NCBI GenBank assembly: GCA_918797485.1
Contig: CAKKNE010000003.1
Span: forward strand, 4,960,001 to 5,024,000
Length of the DNA: 64,000 nucleotides
Direction: 5' to 3'
From: Pelagomonas calceolata
Taxonomy: Eukaryota; Sar; Pelagophyceae; Pelagomonadales; Pelagomonadaceae
Shown here: positions 33,401-43,408 of the stretch, in pieces
How the letters are laid out: the number at the start of each line of letters is the position of its first letter
Position numbering within the stretch: the stretch's first letter is position 1
The notes under the pieces: generated by a model
What the model was told of the DNA's origin: nothing
What the model saw: only the letters and a program-made list of their open reading frames with translations
Databases searched by the model: none
Translations under genes and position numbers: made by a program

Positions 33401-34250
33401 GCTTCCGCCGCGCGAGGTCGTAGGCGCGGCGGGTGAACCGATAGTGCGCGAAGGGGTAGCTCCGGTTGCCCGCGGGCGCGCAGTGCTTGGCGCGCCGGTC
33501 CTTGGACCGGAGGTTGACGCAGTAGAGGTTGTGCGACGACCGGTAGCGGACGCGGAGGCCGTCGCGGTCCACCATCGGCGTGAGCATTTGCTTGAAGTGA
33601 TTCGCCTGGAGGTGGCGTCCCGTCACGCGGCACTGAAGCGGAAACTGCGCCGGGAGCGCCGGCGCGCCGGCGCCCGGCGCGACGACGTCCCTGAACTCCC
33701 AGTTCGCGGCGATGCGCTCCACCATGTGGCCGTGGACCGCCCCGTCGCGCGCGACGACGGCCTCGACGTCGCAGGGGTACGCGAAGAACTCGTCGCTGTC
33801 GGGGTAGACGAGGAGCGCGTCGCGGGGCAGCGAGTCCATGAACGCGTTGGCGAGCGCCTGCTTGACGGGAGACGAGTACGTCTCGGTCGCGTTCACGCCC
33901 GCGACGCGGGCGAGCACGGCCATGGTGGCTTTCGCGCGCGGCGCCCCGGCCTCGCCGCGCGGCACGTGCACCCAGACGCGCGTCCGCGCGGGGCTGCGGA
34001 GGTCGACCCCCAGCGCCTCGTACCACGCGACCCAGTGCGCCAGCATGGCCGGTTCGTCCATCGTGACGAACGCGAAGAACGCCAGGCGCTTGCGCAGGCT
34101 CTTGGGCAGGGGCCGCGGCGCCGCTGCCGCGCACGCCGCGTCGGGCGCGCCGGCCCGCGCCATCCACGGCGTGCCCATCTCGAGGTACTCCTCGAAGCAT
34201 CGTACCACGCAGCCTCGCAGCAGGAGGATGGTGGCGGCGACGCCCCTCAT
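30479..34250 (-). CDS. Three-module glycosyltransferase with EF-hand (GT92-like, DxD-type, GT64)
   Basis: Exons 34250-33210, 33027-30692 and 30617-30479 give 1,171 residues. An N-terminal signal-anchor (MRGVAATILLLRG) suggests a Golgi/ER type II enzyme. Module 1 (~45-345) has LAFFAFVTMDEPAMLAHWV and YPDSDEFFAYP, like GT92/DUF23 enzymes. An EF-hand-like loop follows (GLDGDGDGVLARSEF, ~395). Module 2 (~485-690) has YVVVSADDHLALLPHFLAHW and ALADVDEFPIL. Module 3 (~900-1171) is GT64/exostosin-like: LSVAVLSYLPSE, LLQDDDVRYSRKAL, GFYANPDRKGGNLVEYQYNM and the terminal CEDMTLHWL..H..FGTYPL. Exon 1 and exon 2 look like separate genes unless the 182-bp intron is recognised: reading into it meets TGA after GRAELNR. 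Substrate unknown. Confidence 0.8.
30618..30695 (-). mobile_element. Introner-type insert, perfect repeat GAACTGGA
   Basis: A 78-bp insert with ends CTGTGTG and CACACAG lies between exact copies of GAACTGGA (30703-30696 and 30617-30610, minus strand). The left repeat starts GA and cannot be a donor, so the usable donor is the GT at 30691-30690 inside the insert; the mRNA then keeps CTGT plus both repeat copies, giving KNWTVNWTELR. The inverse of its 3' end matches the 5' end of the NSF-gene insert over ~25 bases, so this copy is inserted in the opposite orientation. Confidence 0.85.
33028..33201 (-). mobile_element. Introner-type insert joining two glycosyltransferase exons
   Basis: A 174-bp insert lies between GCCCCCGG (33209-33202) and GCCCCCGT (33027-33020), 7/8 alike. 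It begins CCGTGCGGAACTCAACCGA and ends TTTGATTTCCGCCCAG; the inverse of that end, CTGGGCGGAAATCAAA, matches the beginning, so terminal inverted repeats are clear. Phase 0 on both sides. The longest insert seen in the window. Confidence 0.88.
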
Positions 34251-34364
34251 TTTTTGGGCTGCCTCCCCTTTTTTTTTTGTATCGATAGAGCCGAGTAGCA
34301 ATCCCGAACCTATGTAAGGCTGACTCAGGTCTGTCAGCTATGTTTGGTATCCTAGCAGCAATAT

Positions 34365-34509
34365 CGTCACACCTAGTGGCTCGCTGCAAGATACTTTCTT
34401 ATACTTGCTCGTGTCCCATAGCGCTCCGATTGTGAGAGCGCAGGACAAAGGAGCAAGCCTGCCCGGGCCGGGCCAGAGTCTGAGAATTTTTGGCCCGCCC
34501 ACCCTCCGA
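34365..34509 (+). repeat. Dispersed repeat, copy 1
   Basis: A ~145-bp block beginning TCACACCTAGTGGCTCGCT and containing GCGCTCCGATTGTGAGAGCG is repeated at 51289-51404 in the same orientation at high identity, with a ~30-bp segment (34457-34485) present only here. Confidence 0.8.
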
Positions 34510-34785
34510 GTCCCTTGGTTTGTTTTGGCGCTATCCTAGCAACGGCCTCTTTTCCACTTATAAATCTCCCAAATTTTATCTTAGCTTCACTATCCTAGTC
34601 TCATTTATCTTGGTTAGATACCCGGATAGAATAGGCCTAGTGAATACCTACGGTACCGTACCACGCCGTACCTAAGTTCATGTGAAAGCGTCCGGCATAA
34701 ATGGGCGCTGGGACCTAGTCGGCCAGACATCAGGCTGCAGAAAGTAGGGCCAGACACAAATATATTGCGTTTGTTGCTCAATTAT

Positions 34786-35349
34786 ATGAAGTCCGACGAC
34801 CCCTCACAGTATGTTGACCTCGCCTCGCAGCGATACGATAGTGGCCGGAATGAGCCCGAATTATGGTCCCACGATGGCTATGAGACGTTCTCCAAGCTCC
34901 CCCCCAAGCAGTTCCAGCCGTACGTGCGCGGAGGCCCCGGTCGCGGGCGCGACAGCAGCCGACGCGGCCGCGAGGACCGCGACCGCGTGCCTTCTCGTCG
35001 TCCGCCGGAGCCTCCGCGCGGGTGGGGCCGCGCCCGAGGCTTCGACGAGCGCGACGTACGGCGGCGAGAGTCGCGCCCGTCGCCGCCCCCTCGCGGGCGG
35101 CGCTCGTCGCCGTACCGCTACCGGCCCGGCCGCGACGCTGAAGCTGGCGCGCCACGACGGCGGAACGGCTTCGCGAGCCGCAGCCCGCCCCGAAGCCGGC
35201 CCCGAAGCCGGCCTCGTAGCCGATCCCGCAGCCGCAGTCGACGAGGGCGGGGCCGCACGTCCCGCCTCCGCAGCAGCTCGAGTTCCAGCAGCGCGCGGGT
35301 GCCCCCGCCACACGGCCGTCGAGGCTTGGCGCCGCCGCCGCGCGCCTGA
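34786..35349 (+). CDS. SR/RS-rich protein, probable RNA-processing factor
   Basis: The 187-residue single exon begins MKSDDPSQYVDLASQRYDSG. Residues 1-55 are ordered-looking and acidic/aromatic; the rest is Arg/Gly, Arg/Ser and Arg/Pro rich, with runs of RSRPRSRPRS and RSRSRSR and a poly-Ser stretch. RS domains occur in splicing and mRNP proteins and are phosphorylated by SR kinases. No RRM is present, so the family is not identifiable. Start is the first ATG of the frame. Confidence 0.6.
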   Translation: MKSDDPSQYVDLASQRYDSGRNEPELWSHDGYETFSKLPPKQFQPYVRGGPGRGRDSSRRGREDRDRVPSRRPPEPPRGWGRARGFDERDVRRRESRPSPPPRGRRSSPYRYRPGRDAEAGAPRRRNGFASRSPPRSRPRSRPRSRSRSRSRRGRGRTSRLRSSSSSSSARVPPPHGRRGLAPPPRA

Positions 35350-35760
35350 CTTCGTTGCCCTTTCGCAAATGCGCATGGGAGATACCGTGAGGATCCGTGG
35401 GGGGTACTAGGGCCACTGGCAGTAGTAGTCTAGGGTGCAATTTACGTGGAAAAAAACGCGTAAGTTACACGTAAAGCACCGCTACAGGAGATCCCACGTA
35501 AAAAACGGCGTAAAAAAGGAGGTATCCAAAAGTCCTTCCAGGGCTCTTCCCGAAGCCGGCGCTAGCGGCCCTTTAAGACTCCGAGTCTAGCTCGCGATCA
35601 GCATGTGGCAACCTAGAATACCGGCGGCCGGCGTGAGCGGGAGGTCTCTCGGGGTGACCAGCCTGAGAGGGGTGATTCATACGCATGTAACTTGTCATTT
35701 AGACGCTGGCAACCCTATAATACCTAGGTACCTACGGTACTTAAGTAGACGGGTTTTCAA
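35350..35760. other. Spacer with short repeated motifs
   Basis: Contains TTACGTGG-like units repeated between 35,440 and 35,520 and a GTACC palindrome cluster at about 35,723-35,742. No gene seen. Confidence 0.45.
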
Positions 35761-35830
35761 GCTGTCGAGTATAGACACGACTCCTCCGCTCCGAGAAACC
35801 CAGGGTAAACCCGAATTTACGTCGCAAAAA
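35761..35830 (+). repeat. Inverted-repeat pair, left copy
   Basis: About 70 bp (from GCTGTCGAGTATAGAC to CGAATTTACGTCGC) match the reverse complement of 39249-39316 nearly base for base. The two copies enclose the coiled-coil gene, WDR31 and the Sec22 fragment. Confidence 0.82.
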
Positions 35831-35927
35831 GCACCTAGACGTGTTAGCGGCTCGGAAGGCGTGCTCTAAACGCGACAGGTTTTCAAGTTGGTCTGGAACC
35901 TTACACTGGGTCCCTCGCGCCGAGACC

Positions 35928-37407
35928 TCACGCCGTCGCCGGCGCGTCCAAGCGGACGAGGAGCGCCGCGATGCCGGTCGCCAGCGTGTCTCGAAGCTGC
36001 TTCGAGTCGAGTTCCAGGTCCAGGCTCTCGCGGGGCCCGTCGCCGACGAGGCTGAGACACGCGTTGGGCGACGCGTCGACGGACGCCTGGCGGCGGAAGA
36101 CGGCCGTCGTCTTGCCGCGCACGAGCCGCACGCCGCGGACGAGCGGAAATCGCTTCGCGGCACCTTTACTTCCGGACTTCTTCGCGCCCGCCGGGCCCCA
36201 CGCGAGCTCGTCGGTGCGCGGGTCGAGAAACAAGCGCCGCGCCTTGGGGTTGCCGGCGCGCCCGTGCTTGCGGCAGTCGACGCCCGCCACGAGCCTGGCG
36301 CGGGTCTCGGTCGCCGCCGCGCGCGCCAGGTCCTCCTCCAGCTTGGCCGCGTGGAGGCGTTCCGACTCGGCGCGCGCGGCCGCCTCCGCCTCGGCGCGCT
36401 CGAGGTCGAGGCGCTCGCGCCGCGCGTCGGCCTCGGCGCGCGCGGCCTGCGTCGGAACGCGCGCGTTGCCATGCGGCCGCGGGCGGGGCCGCTCTCGGTC
36501 CCGACGGGCGACGCGGTCGATATGCGTGAGGGGAGCGCCGGCCGGCGCGCGCGACGCGGCGACTTGAGCGGAAGGCGCCTCGAGGACCCGCGCGGCGCGC
36601 GACGCGTTCGCGCTCGCCCCTCGCCCGCTCCTCTTCGCCGCGGCGCCGCTCCTCCAGGACGCATTCGTCGACCTTTTTGCGTTGCTTCTTCAGCTCCTCC
36701 TCGAGGACGTAGGCTCGTCCGCGGTGCTCGTTCGCGAGCTTCTCCTTGTCGGCCAGCTTGTCGCGGGCGGCTTGCTCCGCCTCGGCCGTCGTCCTGAGCC
36801 GGTCCCGCAGTTCGGCGTTCTCGGCCTCCAGCGCCGCGACGCGCCGCGCGAGCGCGTCGCGCGCCGCCGCGTGGTCGTCGCGCTCCCGCAGAAATTCGGC
36901 GCGCGCGGCGTCGCGCTCCGCGGCGCCGGCCCGCACGAGCTCCGCCGCCGCCGCCTCGGCGTCGCGCGCGGCCGCGAGCCGCGCGCGGCTCTCGTCCAGC
37001 TCGTCGCGCAGGTGCCGGATGCCGTCGCCGAGCGCCGCGGCGTCGCGCCTCGACGCGTCGCGCTGCCGCTCGGCGGCGGCCGCGCGCGCGTCCAGCTTCG
37101 CGGCCCGCGCCTCGAGCTTGTCCGCGCGCGCCGCGGCCGCGTCGCGCTGCGCCGCGGCGGCGCGGTAGTTGCGCTCGAGGGCCTCGGCCTGCCGCGCGCC
37201 GGCGCGCATCTTCTCGACGACGTCGTCGAAGAACTGCTTGGCCCTGACCTTGGTGTCCAAGGTCCTCGCCGCGGCCGACGCCTCGACGGCCCGGAGCTCG
37301 TCCTCGCGGGCTGCGAGCAGCGCGGCGAGCTCGGGCGCCGCGTGCGCCGCCCCGGGGTCGTCGGGCGCCATCCAAGGGTTCCCGCTTTCCTGCTGCTGCT
37401 GGAGCAT
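35928..37407 (-). CDS. Long coiled-coil protein with small C-terminal domain
   Basis: Exons 37407-36604 and 36446-35928 give 440 residues from MLQQQQESGNPWMAP. Residues ~25-320 are an almost unbroken Ala/Arg/Glu coiled coil (LAALLAAREDELRAVEASA and onward) continuing across the intron (GERER-AARAEADARRER). The last ~115 residues form a globular unit, KHGRAGNPKARRLFLDP then TDELAWG, VRGVRLVRGK and a C-terminal LLVRLDAP. The pattern 'R.L.LD..T.EL.WG' is typical of PH-like domains that open with KHG(R/K), so a membrane- or cytoskeleton-linked coiled-coil/PH protein is plausible. No orthologue name can be given. Confidence 0.72.
36447..36595 (-). mobile_element. Introner-type insert in the coiled-coil gene
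   Basis: A 149-bp insert opening CCGCGCGGGTCC and ending TCCGACGCAG lies between GTCGCGCG (36603-36596) and GCCGCGCG (36446-36439), 7/8 alike. Donor GT is the first dinucleotide of the left copy; an in-frame GC donor follows 12 bases later. Phase 0. Confidence 0.7.
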
Positions 37408-37587
37408 GGCCCCGACAAAATATTACCAGTCGCTGCCTAAATCGCTACGCCGCGGTGCTGCGACAAACGGAGACAACGTTGTCCGGGCCACCTTTATTAG
37501 TACCAGTTATTAAACCATACTACGGTATACTTTGTATCTGGATCGTACCTACGGTATCCCACGAGGCGGAGTGAGGATGTCACCTCG

Positions 37588-38568
37588 ATGGGCCCGGCGT
37601 GCTCCAAGCCGCCCGGCGACATCGCCACCGCCGCCGGCGTGGCCCAGCTCCCGAAGATCCACGGCGGCGCGGTGCTGGACGCCTGGTGCGGCGGCGACAA
37701 CAGCGTCGTGACGGCGGGCGCCGACGGGCGCGTGGTGCTCTACGATGCGGCGGCAGGGACCGCGAAAACGCTCGGCGTGCACGCGGCGGCGGCGAACGGC
37801 GTGGCGGCCGCGCGGGATCGCGCCGGCGCCGTCTACACGTGCTCGCGCGACTTGAGCGTGCGGCGGTGGCCGCTGGCCCGCGGGCCGACGCAGGTCATCG
37901 AGGCGGCCCACGAGCTCGCCGTCACGGCCGTCACCGTCGCGGACGACGGGGCGACCGTCGCGTCCGGCTCACGCGACTACCGCGTGAAGACGTGGGACGC
38001 GGCGACGGGCGAAAACGCCGCGGCCGTCCGCGTGCCGCGAAACGTCGTGACGTGCATGTGCTGGCGGCCCACCACGCAGACCTTTGCGCAAGGGAGCGAG
38101 GACCTACGCCTCCGCGTCTGGGACGCGCGGGACCTGCGGCAGGCGGCGGCGCAGACGTTCGCGGGCTACGAGTTCTTCCCGCTCGCCGTCGCGTCGGCGG
38201 GCCCGCACCTCATCACGGCGTCGAAGGGTTTCGGCGGCGAGGGCGGCGAGGTGACACTGTGGGACGCGCGGCGCCCGGGGTCGGAGCCGCTCGCGGTGCT
38301 CCGCGGCCACGCGCAGGACGCGACGGGCGTGGCGTTCCTGCGGGGCGGCGCCGGTGCGGCCTCGGCGTCCAAGGACGGTCGCGTCAAGCTCTGGGACCTA
38401 GAGGCGGGAACGCTCTCGCGCGACGTCGACGCCGGCGGCGAAAGCCCCATGTACACGTCCGTCTGCGCCGCGCCGGGCGCCGCGACGGTCGCCGCCGTCG
38501 CGACGACGTTCCAGGGCGACGTCTTCTGCTTCGACAGGGAATTCCGGGTCGCCGCGGCCGTCGGCTAG
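37588..38568 (+). CDS. WDR31: WD40 beta-propeller protein, WDR31-like
   Basis: The 326-residue single exon opens MGPACSKPPGD, a possible N-myristoylation/palmitoylation start. Seven WD-type units follow, with SRDLSVRRW, SGSRDYRVKTWD, the conserved RNVVTCMCWRP, SEDLRLRVWDARDLRQ and the WDR31-specific SKGFGGEGGEVTLWDAR, then SASKDGRVKLWD. The GFGGEG loop and RNVVT..CW motif match animal WDR31, a protein tied to cilia and retrograde transport. Normal family length. Upstream it is head-to-head with the coiled-coil gene, 180 bp apart. Confidence 0.85.
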   Translation: MGPACSKPPGDIATAAGVAQLPKIHGGAVLDAWCGGDNSVVTAGADGRVVLYDAAAGTAKTLGVHAAAANGVAAARDRAGAVYTCSRDLSVRRWPLARGPTQVIEAAHELAVTAVTVADDGATVASGSRDYRVKTWDAATGENAAAVRVPRNVVTCMCWRPTTQTFAQGSEDLRLRVWDARDLRQAAAQTFAGYEFFPLAVASAGPHLITASKGFGGEGGEVTLWDARRPGSEPLAVLRGHAQDATGVAFLRGGAGAASASKDGRVKLWDLEAGTLSRDVDAGGESPMYTSVCAAPGAATVAAVATTFQGDVFCFDREFRVAAAVG

Positions 38569-38609
38569 GTTTCTTTGGTCGTCGGCGACCCTGTCGCGTT
38601 TAGACCACG

Positions 38610-38742
38610 CCTCCCGAGCCGCTGGCACGTCTAGGTACAAATAACGGAAGATCGCCCGCTTCGGGTAGGATTTGGGCGTCATCGCCAGGTAGACGGCCGC
38701 GTCGGAAATGACGTAGTGGAACGCAAAGGGTCCTTTGCGCAA
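38610..38742 (-). pseudogene. Sec22-like longin-domain fragment
   Basis: On the minus strand the open stretch reads GPFAFHYVISDAAVYLAMT then SYPKRAIFRYLYLDV. This matches the longin domain of Sec22-type R-SNAREs (GPY.FHYLI...YL.L...YP+.LAF.YL). Only ~45 residues are alike. There is no ATG, and no SNARE helix or transmembrane segment nearby, so it looks like a stray gene fragment just beyond the WDR31 stop. Confidence 0.55.
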
Positions 38743-39248
38743 GGGGCCGGCACTCGACTATTTCGGCTACTGTAGTAGCGCCTCCCCTTTAATAGCCCGA
38801 AGTGGGAAACTTACTACGAATGGGCCCCAGGGGGTGCCCCACATTCTGGCGGAGTGTGGAGCCCAAAAAATGCGAGGGGGCGGAAGGGCCCCCACGCGAA
38901 CGTCGCGCCAGTGGCGTTTCGTGCCGCGTCAGGCGACCTTTTGGGCAACTATACACCAAAGGTTGCCGTGTTTGCGCATCCTACAGACGCCGCGGGTACC
39001 GAAGGGGACTTCGAGGGGGAAACCACCAGCATAGAAGCGAGTTTTGATTTCACCCCCTGAAAACCCGCGAGTTAAGCCAAATACCCGCACGTTAGGCCAT
39101 TTTGGGCACCTCACCCCATCCCGAGGGGGGCACCTCCGTGGCAAGCTAGTGTCGCCGTGTGCTTAGGATGCCCCTGGGACCCCAACGGGCGAAGACGCCT
39201 ACTTCGGGCTATCAATTGAAAATCTCACCAATTGGGGTGCCGGCCCCG
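38743..39248. other. Spacer, no gene
   Basis: GC-moderate sequence with no protein family. It lies inside the interval bounded by the inverted-repeat pair 35761-35830 / 39249-39316. Confidence 0.4.
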
Positions 39249-39316
39249 TCTTTGCGCCGTAAATTCGGTTTACCCTGATTTCTCGGCGCGGAGGAGTCGT
39301 GGTCTATACTCGACAG
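39249..39316 (-). repeat. Inverted-repeat pair, right copy
   Basis: Reverse-complement partner of 35761-35830, about 120 bases beyond the RAD21 stop codon. Confidence 0.82.
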
Positions 39317-39436
39317 TCGGCGACAAAGGGAGGACACTAGTACTGCTTTTAGGGGCCTGGTGCGCTCGTTCTTCTTCTTTCTTCGTACTCCGCCGGACGG
39401 CTCGCTTCTCGAGGACGCGTCGCGGCGGCAGGCCGC

Positions 39437-41425
39437 CTAGGCGGCGGCGGGGACCTCGTCGTGGAAGCAGGCGGCCTTGGCGATGGAAATGTCGCCGTAG
39501 GCGTGCGGCTGGTCGAGGGCGACGAAGTCCCAGGTCTTGAGGTGGAGGAGCTCGACGAAGGCCGAGGCGGCGGACCGCTTGTCGGCGCCCCGCGTGAAGG
39601 CGCCGAACGAGAGGGCGTCGCGGTCGGCGAGATGGTCGCGGAGGAGCGTCGCGACCTTGACGGTGTTGGGGTGCCACTCGCGGTCGTCGGTCGACGGGAC
39701 GATGCCGGACGCGGCCTCGTCGGCGTCGGGCTCGACGGCGTGGAGGTCGTCGACCCCGCCCGCGTCGAAGGATGCGGCGCCCGGCGGCGGGGCGAGCAAC
39801 GCGTCTTCGTCGTCGTCGTCGTCGACGAGAGGCGGCGGCGCGAGGCCCGCGAACGCGTCGTCGTCGTCGTCCGGCGGCGGCGCGAACGGCGGGGGCGCCG
39901 CGCCGTCGTCGTCGTAGCCGGCGAACGGCGCGGCACCGAGCGACGCGCCCTCGCCCTCGCCCTCGCCCTCGCCCTCGCCGCCGCCGCGCGCGACCTCGAC
40001 GTCGTCGTCGAAGCGCGCCGAGAAGCGCGCCGGCGCCGGCGCCGGCGCGGCCTCAGCGCCGCGGCGGTTGACCGGCAGCGCCGCGCGCGCGGAGGCGCCG
40101 TCGCCGCCGTGGAGGCGCGCCACGACGGCGGCGAGCTCGGGCGCCGCGGCGGGCGCGAGCCGGGGCGCGAGCGGGTCCGCGGGCGCCGCGGCGACCGCTT
40201 CGTAGCGCGGCCGCTTGACGTCGACGATGGCCGAGCGGTCGCGCATCCATCCCTTGATCGTGTCGGTGTCGAGCGCCGCGGCCGCGTCGGCGAGGTCGAC
40301 CGCGCGGCGCGGCCGGCGGCGCTTCGGACGCGGCGCCGCGGCGGGCGGCGCCGCGTCGACGTCCATGGGATCGCCGGAGCGATCGTCGGGCTGCGCCGCC
40401 GCCGCGCCGTCCTCGTCCATCGCCTCGAGCGCCGCGAGGTCGTCGACGGCGCCGAGGCTGCCCGAGGCCCGGGGGCCGAGGAGCCCCGCGTCCATGCCGT
40501 CGTCGTCGTCGAGCGGCGGCGGGGCGAACCCCATCTCGTCGTCGTCGTCGGCGCCGACGGCCGCGAGGTCCGCCGCGCCGACGGGCTCGAGGTCCACGAG
40601 CCCCGCGTCGTCGTCGTCGGGCCGGCCGAGGAACCGATCCGAGTCGCGGCCGCCGACGCTGAGGGGATTCGACTCGCGGTCCTCGGCGCCGCGCATGATC
40701 TCGATGCTCGACACGTCGGACCCGGGGCCGCCGCGCCGCGCGCGGCCGACGACGTCGTCGCCCGCGACCGACCGCGACCCGAGGCTGGCGGCCGCGAAGT
40801 CCTCCTCGTCGTCCGCGAGCGAGATGTCGCGCACGTGGCCGATGCGGTGCGTCGTCGTCGCCGCGGCCGCCCACTCGTCCGCGCGCGGGTCCGACGTCAG
40901 CTCCGACGGCCGGCCGCCGCCGCCCAGCGGCGCGTCGAGTTCGAAGTCGAGGTCCAGCTCGTCGAAGTTCGCCACCTGCCGAGGGGGGGGCGATTTGTCG
41001 CTCGCGCGAATCTCCGGGACGCGGACGCACGCGCCGTGATGGCCGCGTTCGACGCCACGACGCTCTCCGCGGGCAGGTCCACGACGCCGCCGCGGAACGC
41101 CATGCGGATCTTTACCATGGCCTCGTTGCAGTCGTTCATGAGGTAGGCGACCTGCGGGCGGCCTCGGTCGCGCGCCGCGCGCCCGAATCCGCCCGCGGCG
41201 GACGCCGGCCCGCGCCTTGCGCGCGTAGATGCGGACGACGCCGACGAAAAGGTTCGCCGACAGGCGCAGCGCCAGCGGCGCCGCCGGGTTCGCGATGGAC
41301 TCGACGACGGTCGCGATGTCCGTGCCGAAGATCATGGACCGCGTCACCTTCTTCTCCCAGGTCGCCGCCAGCCAGACGTGGGCGAACGGGCCGCTCTTGG
41401 CGAGGATGCTGTGGCTGTAAAACAT
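39437..41425 (-). CDS. RAD21: Cohesin kleisin subunit RAD21/SCC1
   Basis: Bridges the SMC1-SMC3 heads of cohesin, holding sister chromatids together. Exons 41425-41216, 41151-41035 and 40975-39437 give 621 residues. The N-terminus [20 protein letters not shown], then [11 protein letters not shown], is diagnostic. Splicing yields [20 protein letters not shown] and [18 protein letters not shown], the kleisin SMC3-binding helix. The middle is acidic and disordered with Asp runs. The C-terminal winged helix ([33 protein letters not shown]) contacts SMC1. Both introns (64 and 59 bp) use GC donors. The first has an in-frame GT 12 bases later; neither has a strong 8-bp repeat. Without splicing, the first ~170 residues are scrambled. 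Confidence 0.92.
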   Translation of the reverse strand: MFYSHSILAKSGPFAHVWLAATWEKKVTRSMIFGTDIATVVESIANPAAPLALRLSANLFVGVVRIYARKARAGVRRGRIRARGARPRPPAGRLPHERLQRGHGKDPHGVPRRRRGPARGERRGVERGHHGACVRVPEIRASDKSPPPRQVANFDELDLDFELDAPLGGGGRPSELTSDPRADEWAAAATTTHRIGHVRDISLADDEEDFAAASLGSRSVAGDDVVGRARRGGPGSDVSSIEIMRGAEDRESNPLSVGGRDSDRFLGRPDDDDAGLVDLEPVGAADLAAVGADDDDEMGFAPPPLDDDDGMDAGLLGPRASGSLGAVDDLAALEAMDEDGAAAAQPDDRSGDPMDVDAAPPAAAPRPKRRRPRRAVDLADAAAALDTDTIKGWMRDRSAIVDVKRPRYEAVAAAPADPLAPRLAPAAAPELAAVVARLHGGDGASARAALPVNRRGAEAAPAPAPARFSARFDDDVEVARGGGEGEGEGEGEGASLGAAPFAGYDDDGAAPPPFAPPPDDDDDAFAGLAPPPLVDDDDDEDALLAPPPGAASFDAGGVDDLHAVEPDADEAASGIVPSTDDREWHPNTVKVATLLRDHLADRDALSFGAFTRGADKRSAASAFVELLHLKTWDFVALDQPHAYGDISIAKAACFHDEVPAAA

Positions 41426-41695
41426 GGTCGGTCCTGCGTAGTCGGTCCTGCGTAGTGCGCGCGCTCTGCTTCGCGCGCTTTTTGACTGGTTGCTAGTGTC
41501 TTACCGCTAGCCGAAAGCACGTTCAATTCTCCAGGCCTCTGGGGATTTGTGCGCGCGGCAACGGACAGCTGGGCACGCCATTTTCATATACAGCTGCACG
41601 ATGGCCAAGGAGCTTGCCAAGGATGGCGGCTGCCCAAGTATGTAGACCATGGTGGTCGCGGCGGGTGTCCGAACGAGCCTGGTCGTCTTAGAACA

Positions 41696-42974
41696 ATGTA
41701 CGTGGGGCCGTGGCAGGAGTACCGGGCCCTGGCGCGGGCGCGCCACGCCGAGGCGCTCTACGCCACGCGGGGCCCGGAGACCCAGGTGGCCGACGAGTTG
41801 GAGCGCCTGCGGCGGGCGCTGGAACTCGTGAGCGGCGAGCTTCCCGCGGACAAGGCGGCGAAGGTCCGCGAAGCGCTGGCGCCCGTCGCCGAGCCCGGGC
41901 CGCCTCCGCTCCCCGGTCTCTCCTGGAACCCGCGCGCGGCGCCGCGGCGACCGGCGCCCGTCGTCCGACCGGTCAAGCCGCCCCCGCACGTGCTGACGTC
42001 GCTACGCCTGGACGACGTTCGCGGCGGCGCGGCGACCTTTCTTCTCGGCACCCGCGCCCCGTCGACGGATGCTTCGACCGCCGGGAAGAACGCATCTGCA
42101 CACTCCGCACAGGCGCTTGGTCTCGCCGACTTCAAGAACGCCTTCTCGACGCCGCTCTCCTCGCGGGGCGGCCCGGCGGCGCGGCCGCTCTCGGCCCGGA
42201 GCGCGAGGTCCCAGGCTTGGTCCGAGCACCGGACGAGCCGAAGCGACGACCGGCGTCCTAGAGAGGGACATGCCACCGCGCGACCGCCGACGAGAGTCGC
42301 GCGCCGCAGGCGACTCGGGAGCGACGCCGCGAAGGACGTCGCTCGCGTCCAAGGTTGCCGGCGCGCGCCGGCGAAAACAGTTCGCGCGGGAACGGCGGCG
42401 GCCACCGGCGCCGCGGCCGACGCCCGAGGCGCGATCGGCGTACGATCGCGGCAAAACCGCGCAGTTCCGACGAGCGGAGCGCCTTGGGCGACGGATCCAT
42501 CTTGCCTCCCGTACGTGGTGCGAGGCGCCGTCCGGGTCCGGGCGCGAGCTCGCGCCGCGGGCGACCGCCGCGGCGCGACCGCCGCGGCCAACGGCGACGC
42601 CGGTCGAGCGCGCGCGCGGCCGGGTCGGGTCCATGCGCCGGGCGTACCTCGAGGGCGCTCGCCGCGGCGACGACGGTCCGCGGCGACCTTCCGTGCCTCT
42701 GCCGACGGTCGCGGCGCCGGCGGAATCCGCGCCTGCGCCCGGCGGTGCCATCGCAAAATTTGACCTCACGGCTGCCCAGATGGGCGCCGTCGCCAAGTAC
42801 TTTGGCGACGAATCCACGCCGCCGCCGCCAGTGGCGACGGTCGCGCCGGATACGCCGGCCGAGACCGTCGACGACCTTCTTAACTGGGCCGAGGGCCTCG
42901 AGGCACGCGAACGTGCGATGTCGCCCCCGCCCCGCCTCTCGCCGAGACGACGACGGGGAGATGAGTGGCTCTAA
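41696..42974 (+). CDS. Unknown Arg/Pro-rich protein
   Basis: Proposed exons 41696-42016, 42113-42242 and 42310-42974 (371 residues). It begins MYVGPWQEYRALARARHAEA with a helical segment (ELERLRRALELVSGELPADK), then ALGLADFKNAFSTPLSS, an Arg-rich disordered middle, and a C-terminal motif FDLTAAQMGAVAKYFGDEST plus DDLLNWAEGLEARERAM. Intron 2 is flanked by GCGACGAC and GCGACTCG, like the introners. Intron 1 keeps frame and is less certain. The head-to-head neighbour is RAD21, 270 bp apart. I do not recognise the family; composition suggests a structural or cytoskeletal accessory protein. Confidence 0.6.
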
Positions 42975-42992
42975 AATAAATCGAGGTAGGAA

Positions 42993-43280
42993 TCTAACTA
43001 GCCTAGACCCCAGACTGAGACGTTGTATCCAAGTCAGACGAGCGAACTTGAACCGATACAGTCTCATACAGATGATACGGATACTCAGGCTAAGTTGAAC
43101 ATCGGTATGCTGTACCGTGTCGGCGTCTGGGTACCGATACCAGCGGGCCTCGAGGCCCCAAATCTGGCCGAGTCGAGACGACCGAGACGTTTAGACGCGC
43201 AGAGGGCTAGGGGGGAACGGGCGTGTCTAACCTCTAGAGGTAGACAAAATCGTCTAAGTCTGGGGTCTAGGCTAGTTAGA
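42993..43280. mobile_element. MITE-like element with 30-bp terminal inverted repeats
   Basis: Ends 42993-43022 and 43251-43280 are inverted copies with one mismatch in 30 (TCTAACTAGCCTAGACCCC... / ...GGGGTCTAGGCTAGTTAGA). It is 288 bp long, non-coding, and sits immediately after the stop of the unknown gene. No clear target duplication is seen; flanks are GGAA and TGTT. Confidence 0.8.
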
Positions 43281-43408
43281 TGTTAAGTGCATAAATCAAT
43301 GACCGCTGCTCTTCGCCGCTCCTGTCCCAGCCTGGGACTAAGGACGCTCGAACAATTAATAGCGCCCTCGCCGTTCACGCTAGGGACGCCAATTCGTACT
43401 TGGTTCCT

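Noticed and set aside
33180-34301. Separate 373-residue gene ending at TGA 33180
   Set aside because: Its last seven codons are the 5' end of an introner; the real exon ends at 33210 and continues at 33027.
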